A DNA stretch of 64,000 nucleotides. Source: Chrysomallon squamiferum. Its lineage: Eukaryota; Mollusca; Gastropoda; Neomphalida; Peltospiridae. Each line of letters starts with the position of its first letter. The stretch's first letter is position 1. The DNA lies in contig CM022671.1 of NCBI GenBank assembly GCA_012295275.1, forward strand, positions 12,085,678 through 12,149,677, written 5' to 3'. The notes under the pieces were generated by a model. That model saw only the letters and a list, made by a program, of their open reading frames with translations, was not told the DNA's origin and did no database searches. A program made the position numbers and the translations under genes. This document shows positions 1 to 13,200 of this stretch, in pieces.

Positions 1-49
1 ACCGTGAACCGTCAAGTTAACATTCAGTCTATTTAACTTCTCTTCATCG

Positions 50-52
<3 letters not shown>

Positions 53-112
<60 letters not shown>
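53..112. repeat. (GA)n microsatellite, about 60 bp
   Basis: An uninterrupted AG dinucleotide tract. The same motif recurs many times in this window. Confidence 0.98.
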
Positions 113-116
<4 letters not shown>

Positions 117-758
117 AATAAATCAGTTAATTAAAACAATAATTAATAGTAATAATAAAAAAATAATAACAATAACAATAATTACAAAATTAAATTTAAA
201 AAATATAGTAAAGTAATAAAATGTACCCATAATTCAGAAACACTGTAGTATAGAGAAGTTCACGATACTTTTAAAGTTTTATATGTGACAATATTTCTAA
301 TACATAAAATACTAAAGTGTAACAGCATTAAAAACAAAAATTTCACAGCATAGACTATTTACTCAACGAAAACGATCGTTGGACCCATATACAGTTTGCA
401 AACTTGCAGAAAACCATCCAGTCTGTATCAGGATTAATTTTATACATAAATTAATTTCCTACCACATACAAAACCCATAAGAATTCCTAGATTTCTTGCA
501 ACCAACATGTCGTCTTTTATATGCACATTTCTTAACGTGTACCAAAACAAGCAGCTGCACAATACATGAAAATTTCTACAATCGTCAAACAGAAATGAGT
601 ATATAAACAGCATTATTAATGTTTGTGAAAAGTATACAAAGCTGTTCTTAGACAAACTCGTATATTTTCTAAAATGATAAAACTAATTGAAATGTATTAT
701 TAACCAAGATAAATAGGATGTATACTAAAAAATAAAATGCACACGTAAGAGTGCGAGA

Positions 759-761
<3 letters not shown>

Positions 762-818
<57 letters not shown>
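762..818. repeat. (GA)n microsatellite, about 57 bp
   Basis: Uninterrupted GA tract. Confidence 0.98.
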
Positions 819-822
<4 letters not shown>

Positions 823-1140
823 AAATAGCTTCTGATTCTGTCATTTAATTATTAGTTTCTCCAAATTAGCTTTCGCTGTTTTAATGAACATCAGTTTAGA
901 TTTTCTGTCACAGTCACCAGCCGCCTGCAGTTCTGTCAGAGCTATGTCGTATCAGATTTCAGTTCCCAAGCTTCTGAAAGCTTTGAAAATAACTTTTTCA
1001 CAGCAAGGGGGGGGGAATATTTCAAACAATGAAATTAGAAATTGCAGTTATTTTATCAAGTAATAAAAATTAAAAATATTAATAATAACAACAATTCTTA
1101 AAAGAGAGAAAAGAAAAGAAATGCTGGAGCGCGTACTTAC

Positions 1141-1330
1141 AGTTTGTTGGAAATAAAACGGTAAACGATATCAAAACGCACGGTCTCCACAGAACAGCAG
1201 ATAACAAAGTGAGAACTTTCCTGCTTTTCTCTGTTTATGCCATTTTCGTGGGAAACGTGGGAGGCCCAGCATAGGTTGCTGTTGAAACTAATTAATGTCA
1301 GCCCTCGTTCTTACTGCCCGTCCGACTCTC
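1141..1330 (-). other. Possible non-coding first exon of a leftward gene
   Basis: A G+C-richer block ends on the minus strand at a perfect GTAAGT donor (1140-1135). It has no long ORF, as expected for a 5' UTR exon. The gene body would lie left of the window. Weak evidence. Confidence 0.25.
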
Positions 1331-1395
1331 TCTCGTTCAGCTGAAATTCTTTGTCACAGCTGTGCTCTTATTGAATGATCACTTAAATGTATAAT

Positions 1396-1398
<3 letters not shown>

Positions 1399-1461
<63 letters not shown>
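1399..1461. repeat. (TC)n microsatellite, about 63 bp
   Basis: Uninterrupted TC tract, opposite in strand sense to the neighbouring GA tracts. Confidence 0.98.
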
Positions 1462-1465
<4 letters not shown>

Positions 1466-1898
1466 CACATCCAGAGAAAACTGTGCAGAAGAAAATACAT
1501 GCCAGTATATTATTATTATTTTTAATTATAACTTAATTATTCATAATTTTTATTATTTTTGTAAGTTACTAAATACTGAATTTCTGAACTGATGAATTGT
1601 AATATTCTACAGAACTGATATGGGTGTTTGTCTGTGTCTTTGTGTGTGTGTCTCAATTGGTGTCTGTGTATGTGCATGTTAATAAATTTTATATTTATAA
1701 CTGCCATTATAAATTTCAGCATAATGGCATAGATAATATGGCCCATTTATTTGGCGATGCAGACAAAATAATGATAGTTAGGTAATGTGTTTAATTTTAC
1801 AGACACCAAAGTTTACGTATAATAAGATTGGGATTTCTCAATTATATATTTGCTCTTTTTCAAAAGATATCTCTTAACCTTTTCGTTTCTGAATGTCT

Positions 1899-1900
<2 letters not shown>

Positions 1901-1948
<48 letters not shown>
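1901..1948. repeat. (GA)n microsatellite, about 48 bp
   Basis: Uninterrupted GA tract. Confidence 0.98.
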
Positions 1949-1951
<3 letters not shown>

Positions 1952-4798
1952 ATTTAGAAATTAGCATTTACAAACACCAAACTGATATAATTCTTTTGTA
2001 ATACGTTGATATGTAAAAGAAAAACATCTCTAAGATACCCCCCCAAAAAAATAAAATAATAATAAATAAAATAAAATAAAATAAAATAAAATAAATAAAT
2101 AAAATCCCACCCAACCAACAAATAAACAAAAACAAAACACAAAACACAAAACAAAAAATGTATTATATACTTAATTGTTAATAATAGCTCAGAGCCGCAG
2201 TTAGAACGACTGTTATGTATAATTATATGTTACTTTTGTTTTAACAGCTGGCTTTGGCTGGTTTGACACACTGACTTGCTAAGCAGTGATCAGGTTTCGT
2301 TGGTTAACATTATAGCTGGACAAATAGGCTGAACATAACTCAAACTGACTCGGAGCAAATGAATCAGTCTACTACAGACACACCTTAAAAGACGGAATTA
2401 AATCGACTGGCTTACGTGATTTATTAGTTGTTTTTCTTTAAAAAAAACAATAACAATCAAACAACACGTAAACAGAAGAAAGAAAGAAAGAAAAAAAAAC
2501 ACATTTGGCAAGGCAGGCTAGAAGTATTTAATTTCTTTTCGAAATTGAAATGACATTATGAACATTAATCTCACAACGACGTTGGTAATAAATAATATTT
2601 TAGAAACCAGATTTATTAAATTTCAAATTTAAAAAAACAAACATTTATTATTATTATTATTATTTTGTTTTTAACAGCTTGTTTAATTCTTCTTTTTCTT
2701 CATTGTTTTATTTATTTATTTCTCCCCCCCCCCGTTATCCAACGTTTTTGATTGTTAAACCTCGGATAATATTAATCTTTTTGTCAAAACTAATCTGTAA
2801 TTCATTTAAACAAAATCGCTGAATACAGAACTTTTGCTAAGATCAAGAACTTCCAGATGCTGTTAATGCAGTTAATTTCTATAGTTTTTCTTTACTTCAT
2901 TATTTAACATGGCTTTGAAACGCCGCTGTAAAGTCGAGTAACAGGATAGCAGATAATTTATTTTATTTTATTATTATTTTTTAAATAAATAATTTTTTTT
3001 TAACATAACTGTTTTTAAATTATTATTATTTTTCATTATTATACTGCATTCGGTATTATAGAACGGTCATGATATCAGTGTTTCTCACAGTCAGCTAAAG
3101 AAGTAATTATTCAAACTGAATTGCTGGGGGGAAAAAAGTATTTCCTAATACTTTATTATTATCGTGCTGATATTTTGTCTATTTCTTTTGAATAAATATG
3201 TTATTAAAAGTAAAGAATGTCTAGTTTAGCTAAAATTATAAATCTGACCCAGGTTTGAAAGTGGCATAGCTAACGTTTCATTCAAGTACGTCCATGTGAT
3301 AACATAAAGCCATCGTTTCACAAAATCAACGATGATTTCTTTTCCAGATCTTAATCAGACATGCGTGCAGATTGCACCGGCGTGTTTAGACGGGGAGCAA
3401 AGGAGCCACCGCTCCCCATTAACACATTCTAAAAATTGGCGTCGTTTCAACAATATTTAATCTCTGGTTTATTTTTGCGATAAAAGTCAAATCTTATTTC
3501 TTATATAATTTAATTTTAAATTATTTATTTATTTATTTATTTTCTAAGTTTTATATCTTTATCGCAAGGCCTAGTAACAATTTTATGGATTCATTACTTT
3601 ATTCCACCAAAATCCCATTGTTCTGAACTGTCTGTGAGATCGGTGATGGACAAATATAGACTGGGTTATCTTGGCTCTCCAATGAAAGAGAATCGGCTAC
3701 CGATGTGGATTATATAACACATTAACAGATATTGCTGGAGCGAAGTCTAGACAAAGGAAACCGATGTAATTGCATCATATATTGTTTAGCTTTGTTTTCA
3801 TTTTACGTTTAAAATTGAAATGATTAAATAACATCGCTTGTTTTTATTACACATTTTTATTATTATTATTGTTTTGATTTTAAATTCAAAATGATCATGT
3901 ATAATGAGTTTTAAAATGTATGTATCATGGCGGCTTTTTTTTTATATTCTCGTTCGTCTTAACTTTAAAACCTGGCTACGCCCCGACTGATTCGTACGCC
4001 GAGATTGCAGAGAGGGGAGGGAGGCAGTGTTTTAATAACATACTTTAATCCATTTTTATATTAAATTCTAAATAACATTAAGTACTGTACAGAGGAAAAT
4101 CTGTGGAAAAGTAATATTTGACCGTGTGGTAATTCAGATTGTGGATAATTATTATTCTTTTACTTACTGTTTGTCCAACATTTGTGAAAATAGACAAAAA
4201 AGAGAAATATCAAGTATCATCCTCATGACGTTTTCAAAATATTTGTTTACCTGCATTTTTTATGATTAGCACAGTTTGGTTGTCTTGTTTGATGAACTAA
4301 CCAGGTACATTTTTGAACAAACGACCATTCAAACACACACACACACACACGATGATGAAAGTAACAGTAGAAGACTTTTAAAGTAATAAAAGTGGGAGGT
4401 TTAGCCAAACTAAAACTACATAAATTAACCTCCAGCCTCCGTTAAACACCAACACAAAGCTGTAACATGAAATACAGCCTCTTTCACTTAAAAAGTTTTG
4501 AAATGGATGTTTTAATAATGAAACTGAAAATGAGTTACTTAGTCAAGTGTACCATTATAATGAATAAATATTAATTTCACAGACTGAACAAAACTACTTG
4601 TTTTTTGTGTTTTAAAAAAAAAAAAAAAAGTTATATAAGAATGTTGAAATTCGGACACTATATGGTCCAGTTCATTAGAACTCTGTGCTTGCTGTGGAAA
4701 TAACAGCACGTACAAAACAGTTCTCGTTCAGGAATGTCCACACTAAATGGTTATGATTTCTAGAAAACAACCAAGTGAGCTTCTTTTATGTAAAAAAA
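1949..4798. other. AT-rich intergenic DNA, no gene seen
   Basis: Apart from the possible transposon, this stretch holds homopolymers, (TTA)n runs and a short (CA)n near 4335. Reading frames are short and without recognisable content. Confidence 0.6.
3258..3990. mobile_element. Possible non-autonomous DNA transposon with GGCRTAGCYA-type ends
   Basis: The left side reads GGCATAGCTAACGTTT and the reverse complement of the right side reads GGGCGTAGCCAGGTTTT, the kind of terminal sequence seen on many invertebrate DNA elements. An internal hairpin (GGGGAGC...GCTCCCC, about 3394-3419) fits the same class. Ends and target duplication are not clean. Confidence 0.25.
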
Positions 4799-6649
4799 TT
4801 TATTATTAAAATGATTTTCTAGAATGTTACAAAAATATACACACATGATTCATGAATTTTTAGAATTGATGTACACATGAAATTAAAAAAGCATAGAACA
4901 ATAAAAATTACATATTTTGAATTATTTAAATTAAATACAAAATCAACATTATTTGAAAGATTTGGTAACATTTTCCGTTTGTCTGGAAAGGTGTGTTTCA
5001 TGTTGCGTTACAAAGCACTGACATGCTAAACATCAATAATTAAATAAAAAAGTAATTGTACAGATAGATTTTAAACTATAATTTAGTTTTCTCTAACAAG
5101 ATTTCAGAAATATACTTTTTTATTATTAATCCACACCAAAAAAGTGTCAGTTTGCAAATGCAGTTTTTATTTTTAAATAACATCTAAAAAGTCAGATTTA
5201 GAATGAACCACTCCTCACTGTTTTGTATGATGTGTGAAAAAACAGTAAACTCAAAACCTTTTACCTGAATTTTAAAAATTATACTTCTTACATGACTCGT
5301 ATACTGTATATGGTTGATACATGTATATATAATTATTGATAAAATTATTATCAATATGAAATATAAAACACTGCCAATTTTCCTCAAATTGTAACTGCTC
5401 TTTTAAAATTAAACATTTAAATATTTATTTAAAAACTATATACATTGTAAAATCTAAAATTTGGTTTATTAATAATTGTATCAATCACTGAAAAATATAC
5501 TGTGGAAATTGAATATTTTAAATTCTAATAAACTATTCAGTGTAAACACAACCAAATTAATCTTCAGAACCAAGGATATTCACCAGTAACAAAATTATCT
5601 ATACTAAATAAAATACTTGCTGATAAATGTATAGATATTAATTCAAAATTCAGCTTGCTAAAGACAAAGACCACGTATGGCATTTCATACTGAGATTTGA
5701 TTCACAACTATAGAGCATATAAATATAAAAATAAAAATATTTGTAAAAAAAATTCTGCATCTTATGAACTACCTATTAGAAAAGTATCTACTAATTTTTA
5801 ACACCTGTGAAAGAAAACAGATATTATTATTAAATGTTTGGAAGAACACAGATTATGGCAAATTCTTTGTTTATAAAAAGTCGTGTAAACAGTTGTTACC
5901 TTTTTTGAAATCAGGATTTAATAGTCACCATTAAGTTTGAAAGGATTTTACAGTAGCCAGTTGTAATTATCTGAGAAAAATTAGGTGTATACAAATACTC
6001 TCATTATAACAAATATTATATCATAAGGAATGTTATGAAAAAATAATTATAGATAAAAGCTATGGTTATCAATATGCTCACAAAATATTTTATGTACATA
6101 TGATCATGGAATATATGAAATTATTTTGATCAAATGACTATTACAAAATATATACATTATAAAACATGTAAGCGGACTTCTTAATTACAAAGGAATAAGA
6201 GATAAATACAAATGGTTTAAAAAGTAACCAGGAATGTTTGTAGGTAACACATAATAACTATACTACTTCCATGTGGATGATCTGTGTGGTTTGTAGTCAG
6301 TTTTAAAAAATGGTAGAAAATAATTATTACAATGATTTTTAAAAACTTCAGAACAACAAAAATATTTTAAAATTTATATTAAACAGATTTAAAAATAACA
6401 CATTGGAAAGTTAAAATAAATTTTCTTTCATTAAAACTAAGATTTAAAATTATGCAAATAACAGGAATATTTATCAAAATTACTCATGGATAATATTCAT
6501 TTCTAATTCCACTGAAATTAATTGTATAATCTTAAACCATGGTGTACATAATACTTACAAATAAAATTATTTTAAACGCATTGTCTAATTCTTCTAAGCG
6601 TCATCTAGAGTAAAGGTTTTTGTGAAAATCAACATCTGCTGCAGCAGAC
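4799..6649 (-). other. Probable 3' UTR of the neuroglian gene
   Basis: AT-rich DNA directly after the TAG stop, with no coding signal on either strand. Minus-strand AATAAA hexamers occur here, including one at 4804-4799, so the transcript may end near there. The true end cannot be fixed from sequence alone. Confidence 0.4.
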
Positions 6650-7276
6650 CTAGACAAAAGTGTCAGTGGGTGGAACAACCTGTTCCGGGGACATCTCCAC
6701 AGTGTATCTCTGGTTTCTAGGATACCCCTGTTGGTCAAACTTGTCTGGTTCCCTCTCATCAACATCAGGGTCATAGCCAGATGGTCGGTGATAATCTTCA
6801 TAATCATCATAATCTTTTGGTGATGATGGTTCCTGAGAATAGTGACCAGAATATCTGTCATCACTATGGTGACTGTAAGGCCGCTTTTCCACACTTTCTC
6901 TGTCCAGAGACTGCTGACTTCTTCGTTTGTAGTCATCATCATCATAGTCATAATAACTGTGAAATATTTAAGTATAATAAAGATATTGAAATGTAGAGTG
7001 CAAGTACATGGAAAGGCTAGAAATTTTTCTATGTTATCAAAATAATGGAAAAACATCAGGAGTATGTGATATTAAGTAATATTTTAAAAGGATTTTATAA
7101 TTTTTCTTTTTAATATTTTTAACATTTGTTATTATAAAGGTAAAAAGATGAATAATTCAATTGGAAATAATTAATAACATTTTACCTGTCCCTGTCTCTG
7201 TCATCATAATATTCATTAGAGTAACCTTTAGGTTCTGATCCAAAGTCAGATGACTTGCTGGGTATTCTGTCTGTAT
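6650..7276 (-). CDS. Nrg: Neuroglian cytoplasmic tail exons (two), PDZ-type C-terminus
   Basis: Exons 7276-7186 and 6956-6650 encode most of the 156-aa tail. It is hydrophilic and rich in Asp, Arg and Tyr (18 Tyr in the whole tail, several as DY or YDD), and it ends PTDTFV then TAG. The last four residues fit a class I PDZ ligand (x-S/T-x-hydrophobic), as at the end of vertebrate NrCAM. The nearest thing to the ankyrin FIGQY motif is KFDQQGY, which lacks the core. The juxtamembrane ezrin/AP-2 region of L1 is also not seen. Confidence 0.88.
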
Positions 7277-10200
7277 CTATGAAATACAAAGAGATGTGAA
7301 GGAGTTAACAACATACAGCATCAGCTGATAAAGTTACATCTCACTGATAAGCACTGAATAATGTTGTCACTCATATACAGAAATCAGGGATCATCGAATA
7401 TCAAACTAATTTGGTTCACACCTTTTTTTACTAAAACAATCATTGCCCTCACAATATAAAACCCAAATGACATGATATAACATCTTTTTGAACTTTGTTT
7501 TAAATAATAACTTGCTGTCTCACACTCTCTCATTGTTTTGCTCTGTGTTGTCTGAGGACAAATATAAAACAGATTCAAAAGATTTAATTAAAACTACAGG
7601 AACTGTTTTTCTTGAATACAATTTGTTTTCCAAAAAAACCCAAAAAAAAAACCTAATAATAATAATAATAATAAAAAATTAAAACAAAATAAAAATAAAG
7701 AAAACAAAAATTACTTTTTGAAATATTAATTTCATTATTATTATTATTATTATTATTATATATTATACTGATTTTATTTTACAACTGTAACTTGTAAATA
7801 AGTTTTTTAAATTTATTTTTAACTTATTAACATTTCAAACTTGGCCATCAGAATTTCAATTTCTACTTACATTATTATGTTATTCCAACACCATCTACAT
7901 TTAGTTCTAGATTAGTATTTAAAAAGCATCTATTCAAGAACTATCTACAATTAATTATTTATTATTTTATTATTATCAAGAAAATAGTAAATAATTAATA
8001 TCATATGTAACTAAACATAGAGGAATTAAAGATTATAAATAAAAGACAAAATCATAAATGGAGGTAAAAAAAAATAAAAAAAATAAGGAGACCTTTAAAA
8101 AATGTAAAACAACAAATCTGTTAGAACAAACTTATAAAATAAATTAAAGGTAGAACTAGCTTTGTGAAGGATTACTGAGAACTGGAATAACATCACAAAC
8201 CTGGAAAGGATATTCAGTAAATGGAAGGCACCACCATCATTCAACAGCAAAGAAGTAAGTAAAACAGGAAGGAACATTAATTCGTATGGCAGATGACACA
8301 ATTAAAAGGGAACATAATCATAAATGATACACAGAAAAACAATGAAAGATATCTGATAGAAAAACAGGAATGGATTAAAAGATTACAACAGGTTACAGAA
8401 CAGGTTAAAACATGAATGTTCTATACATCTGTCTTGGCCCGAATTGTTTGTCCAGGACAGTTTTAATATTAATATGTTGGTGATTAAAGAAGCCACAGTG
8501 ATATTACACTTCAGTTTGTCCAATAAAATCTTCACTGTATATATGAACTATTTTGAGTCAAACTGTACTGGACTATCTTGGTGAAGGGGGACAAATCCAG
8601 TAATTATCACAGTTCAAGCTCACACTTACTTGCTGGTGCAATGGAATGGGTTAAAGATACTGGCAAGTAAAAAAGTGCAGAGTCTTGAACGGATAAGAAC
8701 TGTCAATGAAATAGTACTACAAACAAGTTAAAACTGTATAAAACACAAGAATGGAAAGAATTAACAACTGAAAGTGAAGAGGAAAGAAAATTTGTTACAA
8801 ACTTGCCTGAACAGCAGCAATGAGAAAAATAAAAACAAACATTAAAACAAGTAAATCTGTGTAACAAAGACATTATAACCACAGGTGTAAGATATGAACA
8901 GCTGAATATCTCCTCAGACGTGGATGTTTCACTGTTACGCTAATCTAACTCACATGTACAATGTCATCAAGAAAACAATATACTGCTTACTTTTATTTGC
9001 TTTGTTATTGTTGAAGTTATTATTATTAATGAAGTGCAACCAATAAATAAATAAATAAATAAACAAATAAAGTTAATATTTTGTGTTAATATAAAAATAA
9101 AAACATCACATTCATCTAATGTAATATAATACCTTCAATGAAATATTTAAACTTTATTGTAAACAAAATGAGATAGAATTTTTTTTTTAAATCTCAGCTG
9201 TTACATTATAGTATTAGATTGTTGTGTAATTCAATGCCTAAAAAACTCAAATACTAGTAACAACATTTACAAACTGTCAAACCTAAAAATCAAAATCAAA
9301 ATCAAACATTTAAAGACAAAATTTATAACATTATTTATTTTAGACACTGCAACTAGAACTAAGGTAAAGAAGTTACCTGTGCAATATACAGATAAACATT
9401 ACTAACTGTACTAACAATTCAGAGAAAGGATGCAGAGAAAAGCAAGTGTTTGTAAACAAAGCAACTAAATTCTAAATTTTGCTGTCTGAAATTTATATAA
9501 ATTTTTGAAAATATTTGAAATATTTATTTGTCAAAGAATTCAGATTGTAACCAAATTTGTTACTTCAAATCACATCCACTCTTTTTATTTTTAAGTGATG
9601 GAATTCAGATTGTGTAACTTTAATTGTAACTACAATGAAATCTGCTCTTTTGAGTGAAAATGAGATGAGTGTTTTCAGGTTGTAGTACCTTGGATATACA
9701 GACCAGAAATATTAAGTTTAAGTCATGAAAATGTGTTTGCGGGTCATTTAGGGTGAACGAAAATGTATGAGTGGCTTGCATCAGATTTTTATTTGTCAGA
9801 AATGTATCATGACACCAAGGAATTTGTCAAAAGTTGTGAGGTGTGTCAGAAAACTGGGAAACCAAATCAAGTTATTCCCCCGGCACCCTTAACATTGGTA
9901 CCAGTCAGTGGACCTGCTTTTTCAAAAGTACTAATAGATATTGCCCAGAACTAACCAGGGTAATGAATATCTGCTGACAATAATGTGTGTGAATACTAGG
10001 TTCTCAGAGGCAATCCCATTATGTAAGCTGACAGCTAGTGTGGTAGCAAAAGCGCAGATAAAATATTTCACCATGACTTGTTTACCAGATGAAATTCAGT
10101 CTGATCAAGGCTTAAAAAGCATGTTGAGGTGTTATTGCAATGCACATGGTCAAGATTGGGATCAGGGGATACCCTATGCACTATTTGCTGCTAGAGATTC

Positions 10201-13200
10201 AAAACAAGAATCACTGGGTTTTTCACCATTTGATTTGATACATGGGCACACTCCCAGAGGTCCCCTAAAATAAATAACTGGTTACAAGAAAATAGCTCAG
10301 ACAATCTTCTGAACTATATAGCTAAAATAAAAGACAGGTTATGGCAGGTGACTTGGTTAGCCCAAATACTATTATATAGTTAATACACCAGATCGAGGTA
10401 GGTCAACAAAGTTTTGCAATAGTAATTTGTTGACGCATATCATGATCGGGCTCCAACCAATCAACGATGATTGTGGAAGTTAACCAGATGGAAACGTTGC
10501 TTCATCAGCCAGGTGAAAAGTCCGACATTCGGCTGGCTAACAGTGAAATTCTTTCCAACTTGGACCAGAAATTACATGACCTCTCAAGTAAGAAACAAAA
10601 TGTCTTGAAAAAAGTGATTATGGAGCTCCCTGGACTGCTTCCTGATGCACCCAGTATGACCGATATCATTACCCAGGATGTGGAAATATAAGATGTACCT
10701 CCAATAAAGCAACATCCCTACACAATGAATCCACATAAAACAGCCATAATGAAGTCAGAGATGAGTACATGCTTGAGCATAGCATCACTGAACCATCATA
10801 AAGTGAGTGGTCAAGTCCATGCATCTTGGTTCCAAAGCCAGATGGAAGGCGATTTGCACAAAATTAATCAGCTGATTAAAGCAGATTCCTACCCTTTGCC
10901 AAGACCAGACGACTGCATCGACAGCATTGGAAATGGCAAATACATCATCAAATTGGATTTGTTAAAAGGATATTTCCAGATTCCTTTGACTGACCAAGCT
11001 AAACAGATTTTAGCTATTGTAACGCCTGATGATAAGCCATTTGATTGAAGACAGCCACTGCAGCATTCCAAAGATTAATGAACCGTGTGCTTGCGGATTT
11101 GCCTAATGTCCAAGTATACCTGAATGATGTTGTCCTGGCAAATGACACTTGGCAGGACCACATAAATGACTTAAGAGGACTGACTCTTTGCTAGACTTCG
11201 AGAGGCTAAGCTGACTATTAACCTCACCAAATGTCAATTTAGCCAAGCTCAGGACATATAGTTAGCCCTGGAAAAGTGGCACCAATAACAGCTAAGGTAG
11301 CTTGTATAATTCAGTATCCATCTCCTGCTACTTGAAAAGAAGTGAGACGTTTCCTCGGTATGACAGGCTATTATCGTCATTTCTGCCCAAATTTTGTGGT
11401 TGCTGCTGCACCCATAACAGCTCTGTTACAGAAGGGTAACAAATTCAACTGGACAGAAGAGTGTTCTCAAGCCTTCCAGGAATTAAAGAACATTCTATGT
11501 TCAACACCAGTAATGGCAGCACCCAATCACCAGCAGCCACTGTAGATGCTAGTGATGTTGGTTCCGGGGCAGTGCTATTTCAAGAAGATCACAGTGGGAT
11601 AGACCATCCAATCAGTTTCTTTTCAAGAAAATTTAATAAGCATCAACTTAATTATTCAACTGTTGAAAAGGAAGCTCTTGGATTGATTCATGCCTTGAAA
11701 CATTTTCAAGTATATGTGAAATCTGCACTTCACCCAGGAACTGTGTATACAGACCACAATCCACTCACCTTCATACATCGCATGAAGGAAACTAATCAGC
11801 AATATTTACTCTGGAGTTTGATGCTAGAGGAATACCCAATTACCATAAAACATATTGCTGGGACTAACAACACCATTGCGGATGCTCTTTCCAGAATATA
11901 ATGTTGTTTTTTCTGGCTTGTGTCTCTTGTTCAGGGCTCTGGACCTGATGATGTCTATTGATCAATCCAGGGCGAACCAGGGAAATAATATCTTACTGAA
12001 GCTGTAACATTGATAATGTTACTCTTTTTATTTTAAGTATTGTTTGACAAAAACTTTCATATGTAGTTCATGCCACTGTTTGACAAAAACTTATATATAT
12101 ATATATGATATGCCATTGTTCTTTATTATTATTATTATTATTATTGTATATCATGTGATACCAGACAATTTCCATATCTTAGGTATGCTAAATTTTCTAA
12201 ATTTGTGGAGGGGGATGACACAGAATTCAGATTGTAACCAAATTTGTTACTTTAAATCACATCCACTCTTATTTTTAAGAGATGGAATTGAAATTGTGTA
12301 ACTTTAATTGTAACCACAGTCACATCCGCTGTTTTACTGTTTCCGTTAATTTTCATGACTCCATGCCATTGTTATAAAAAGGCTGGCAATGATAATTAAG
12401 CAGTGAGAGCAAAGGAAAAGGTCAAGACGAGAATTCAGTCAGGTGGGGAACCCAATGCTCTTGAATGACATTGTCTTTACAGATGAGTATGGTAAGAAAT
12501 TGTCTATTCTTATTTTGATAGGGTGTAATGTGCAATTAAACTGTGTCAATAACATTTATTATACCTAAAATTTTAATTGTTTAATCTGTCCTCTATAGAG
12601 ATTCTTATTTTGTCTTGGTTCCCCATATGACCTTTCTTGTATCATTAATCAAAATTACTTAAACATATGTTTTATGATTGTATAATGTATTATTATCAAG
12701 TCACCATGTTTATCATAATTAAATAATTATTATGAACCTTAACTGGTGTTGTGTTTATTTCTCTAGTTGATAAATAGATTTATTGATTTATATAGATTGC
12801 TGTCAATTTAGCATTTATATTCTTGTCAGGTGGCAATTTAAGCACCGTGTTACCCTAGACTGAGCCTTAATAAAAGAGCCAAGGTACACACATTATTGTA
12901 TTAATGTAACTGATTATATTTTAACACTCTATTGACCATTTCTCTTTTTCTGAATACTGCCTGAACAAAAGCACATTTTAAAAATCTTTTAAGTGATTTA
13001 TTAAGTAACAGTCAGATGCTCTGAGAATCTTGGGTTGTTGATTTTTACAAACTTGTTTGAGGCAGACAGCACAATTTAGAACGCATGGAAAACTCTCAGG
13101 TCAGCATTTTTAACATTTACCATGAATTTTATATAAAGATATGTGACAAATTACATTTAACTAATAAAAAAAATGTAAGTGCCACTTAGAAAAAGTGATG

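Larger units (their letters stand above)
9529..12892 (+). mobile_element. Decayed Ty3/gypsy-class LTR retrotransposon, integrase before reverse transcriptase (Gmr1-like order)
   Basis: A full insertion carrying a large internal deletion, in the penultimate intron of the neuroglian gene and in opposite orientation to it. The 5-bp target-site duplication TTATT flanks it (9524-9528 and 12893-12897). Both ends are TG...CA. The 5' LTR is cut to about 123 bp; the 3' LTR (12216-12892) is complete. A polypurine tract (GGAGGGGGA, 12207-12215) directly precedes the 3' LTR. Coding relics run integrase (about 9680-10270), linker, reverse transcriptase (about 10725-11270), RNase H (about 11340-11901). RNase H is followed straight by 3' UTR, polypurine tract and LTR, so integrase is not at the 3' end of pol. 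This order is known from Gmr1-type Ty3/gypsy elements. gag, protease, primer-binding site and most of the 5' LTR are gone. Confidence 0.9.

Noticed and set aside
6781..7056. Plus-strand and out-of-frame minus-strand ORFs over the last neuroglian exon
   Set aside because: His/Met-rich shadows of the Asp/Tyr codons in the true frame.
9700..11901. Two unrelated retroelement fragments lying side by side
   Set aside because: One LTR pair, one target duplication and a polypurine tract directly after RNase H make a single element with integrase-first order the simpler reading.
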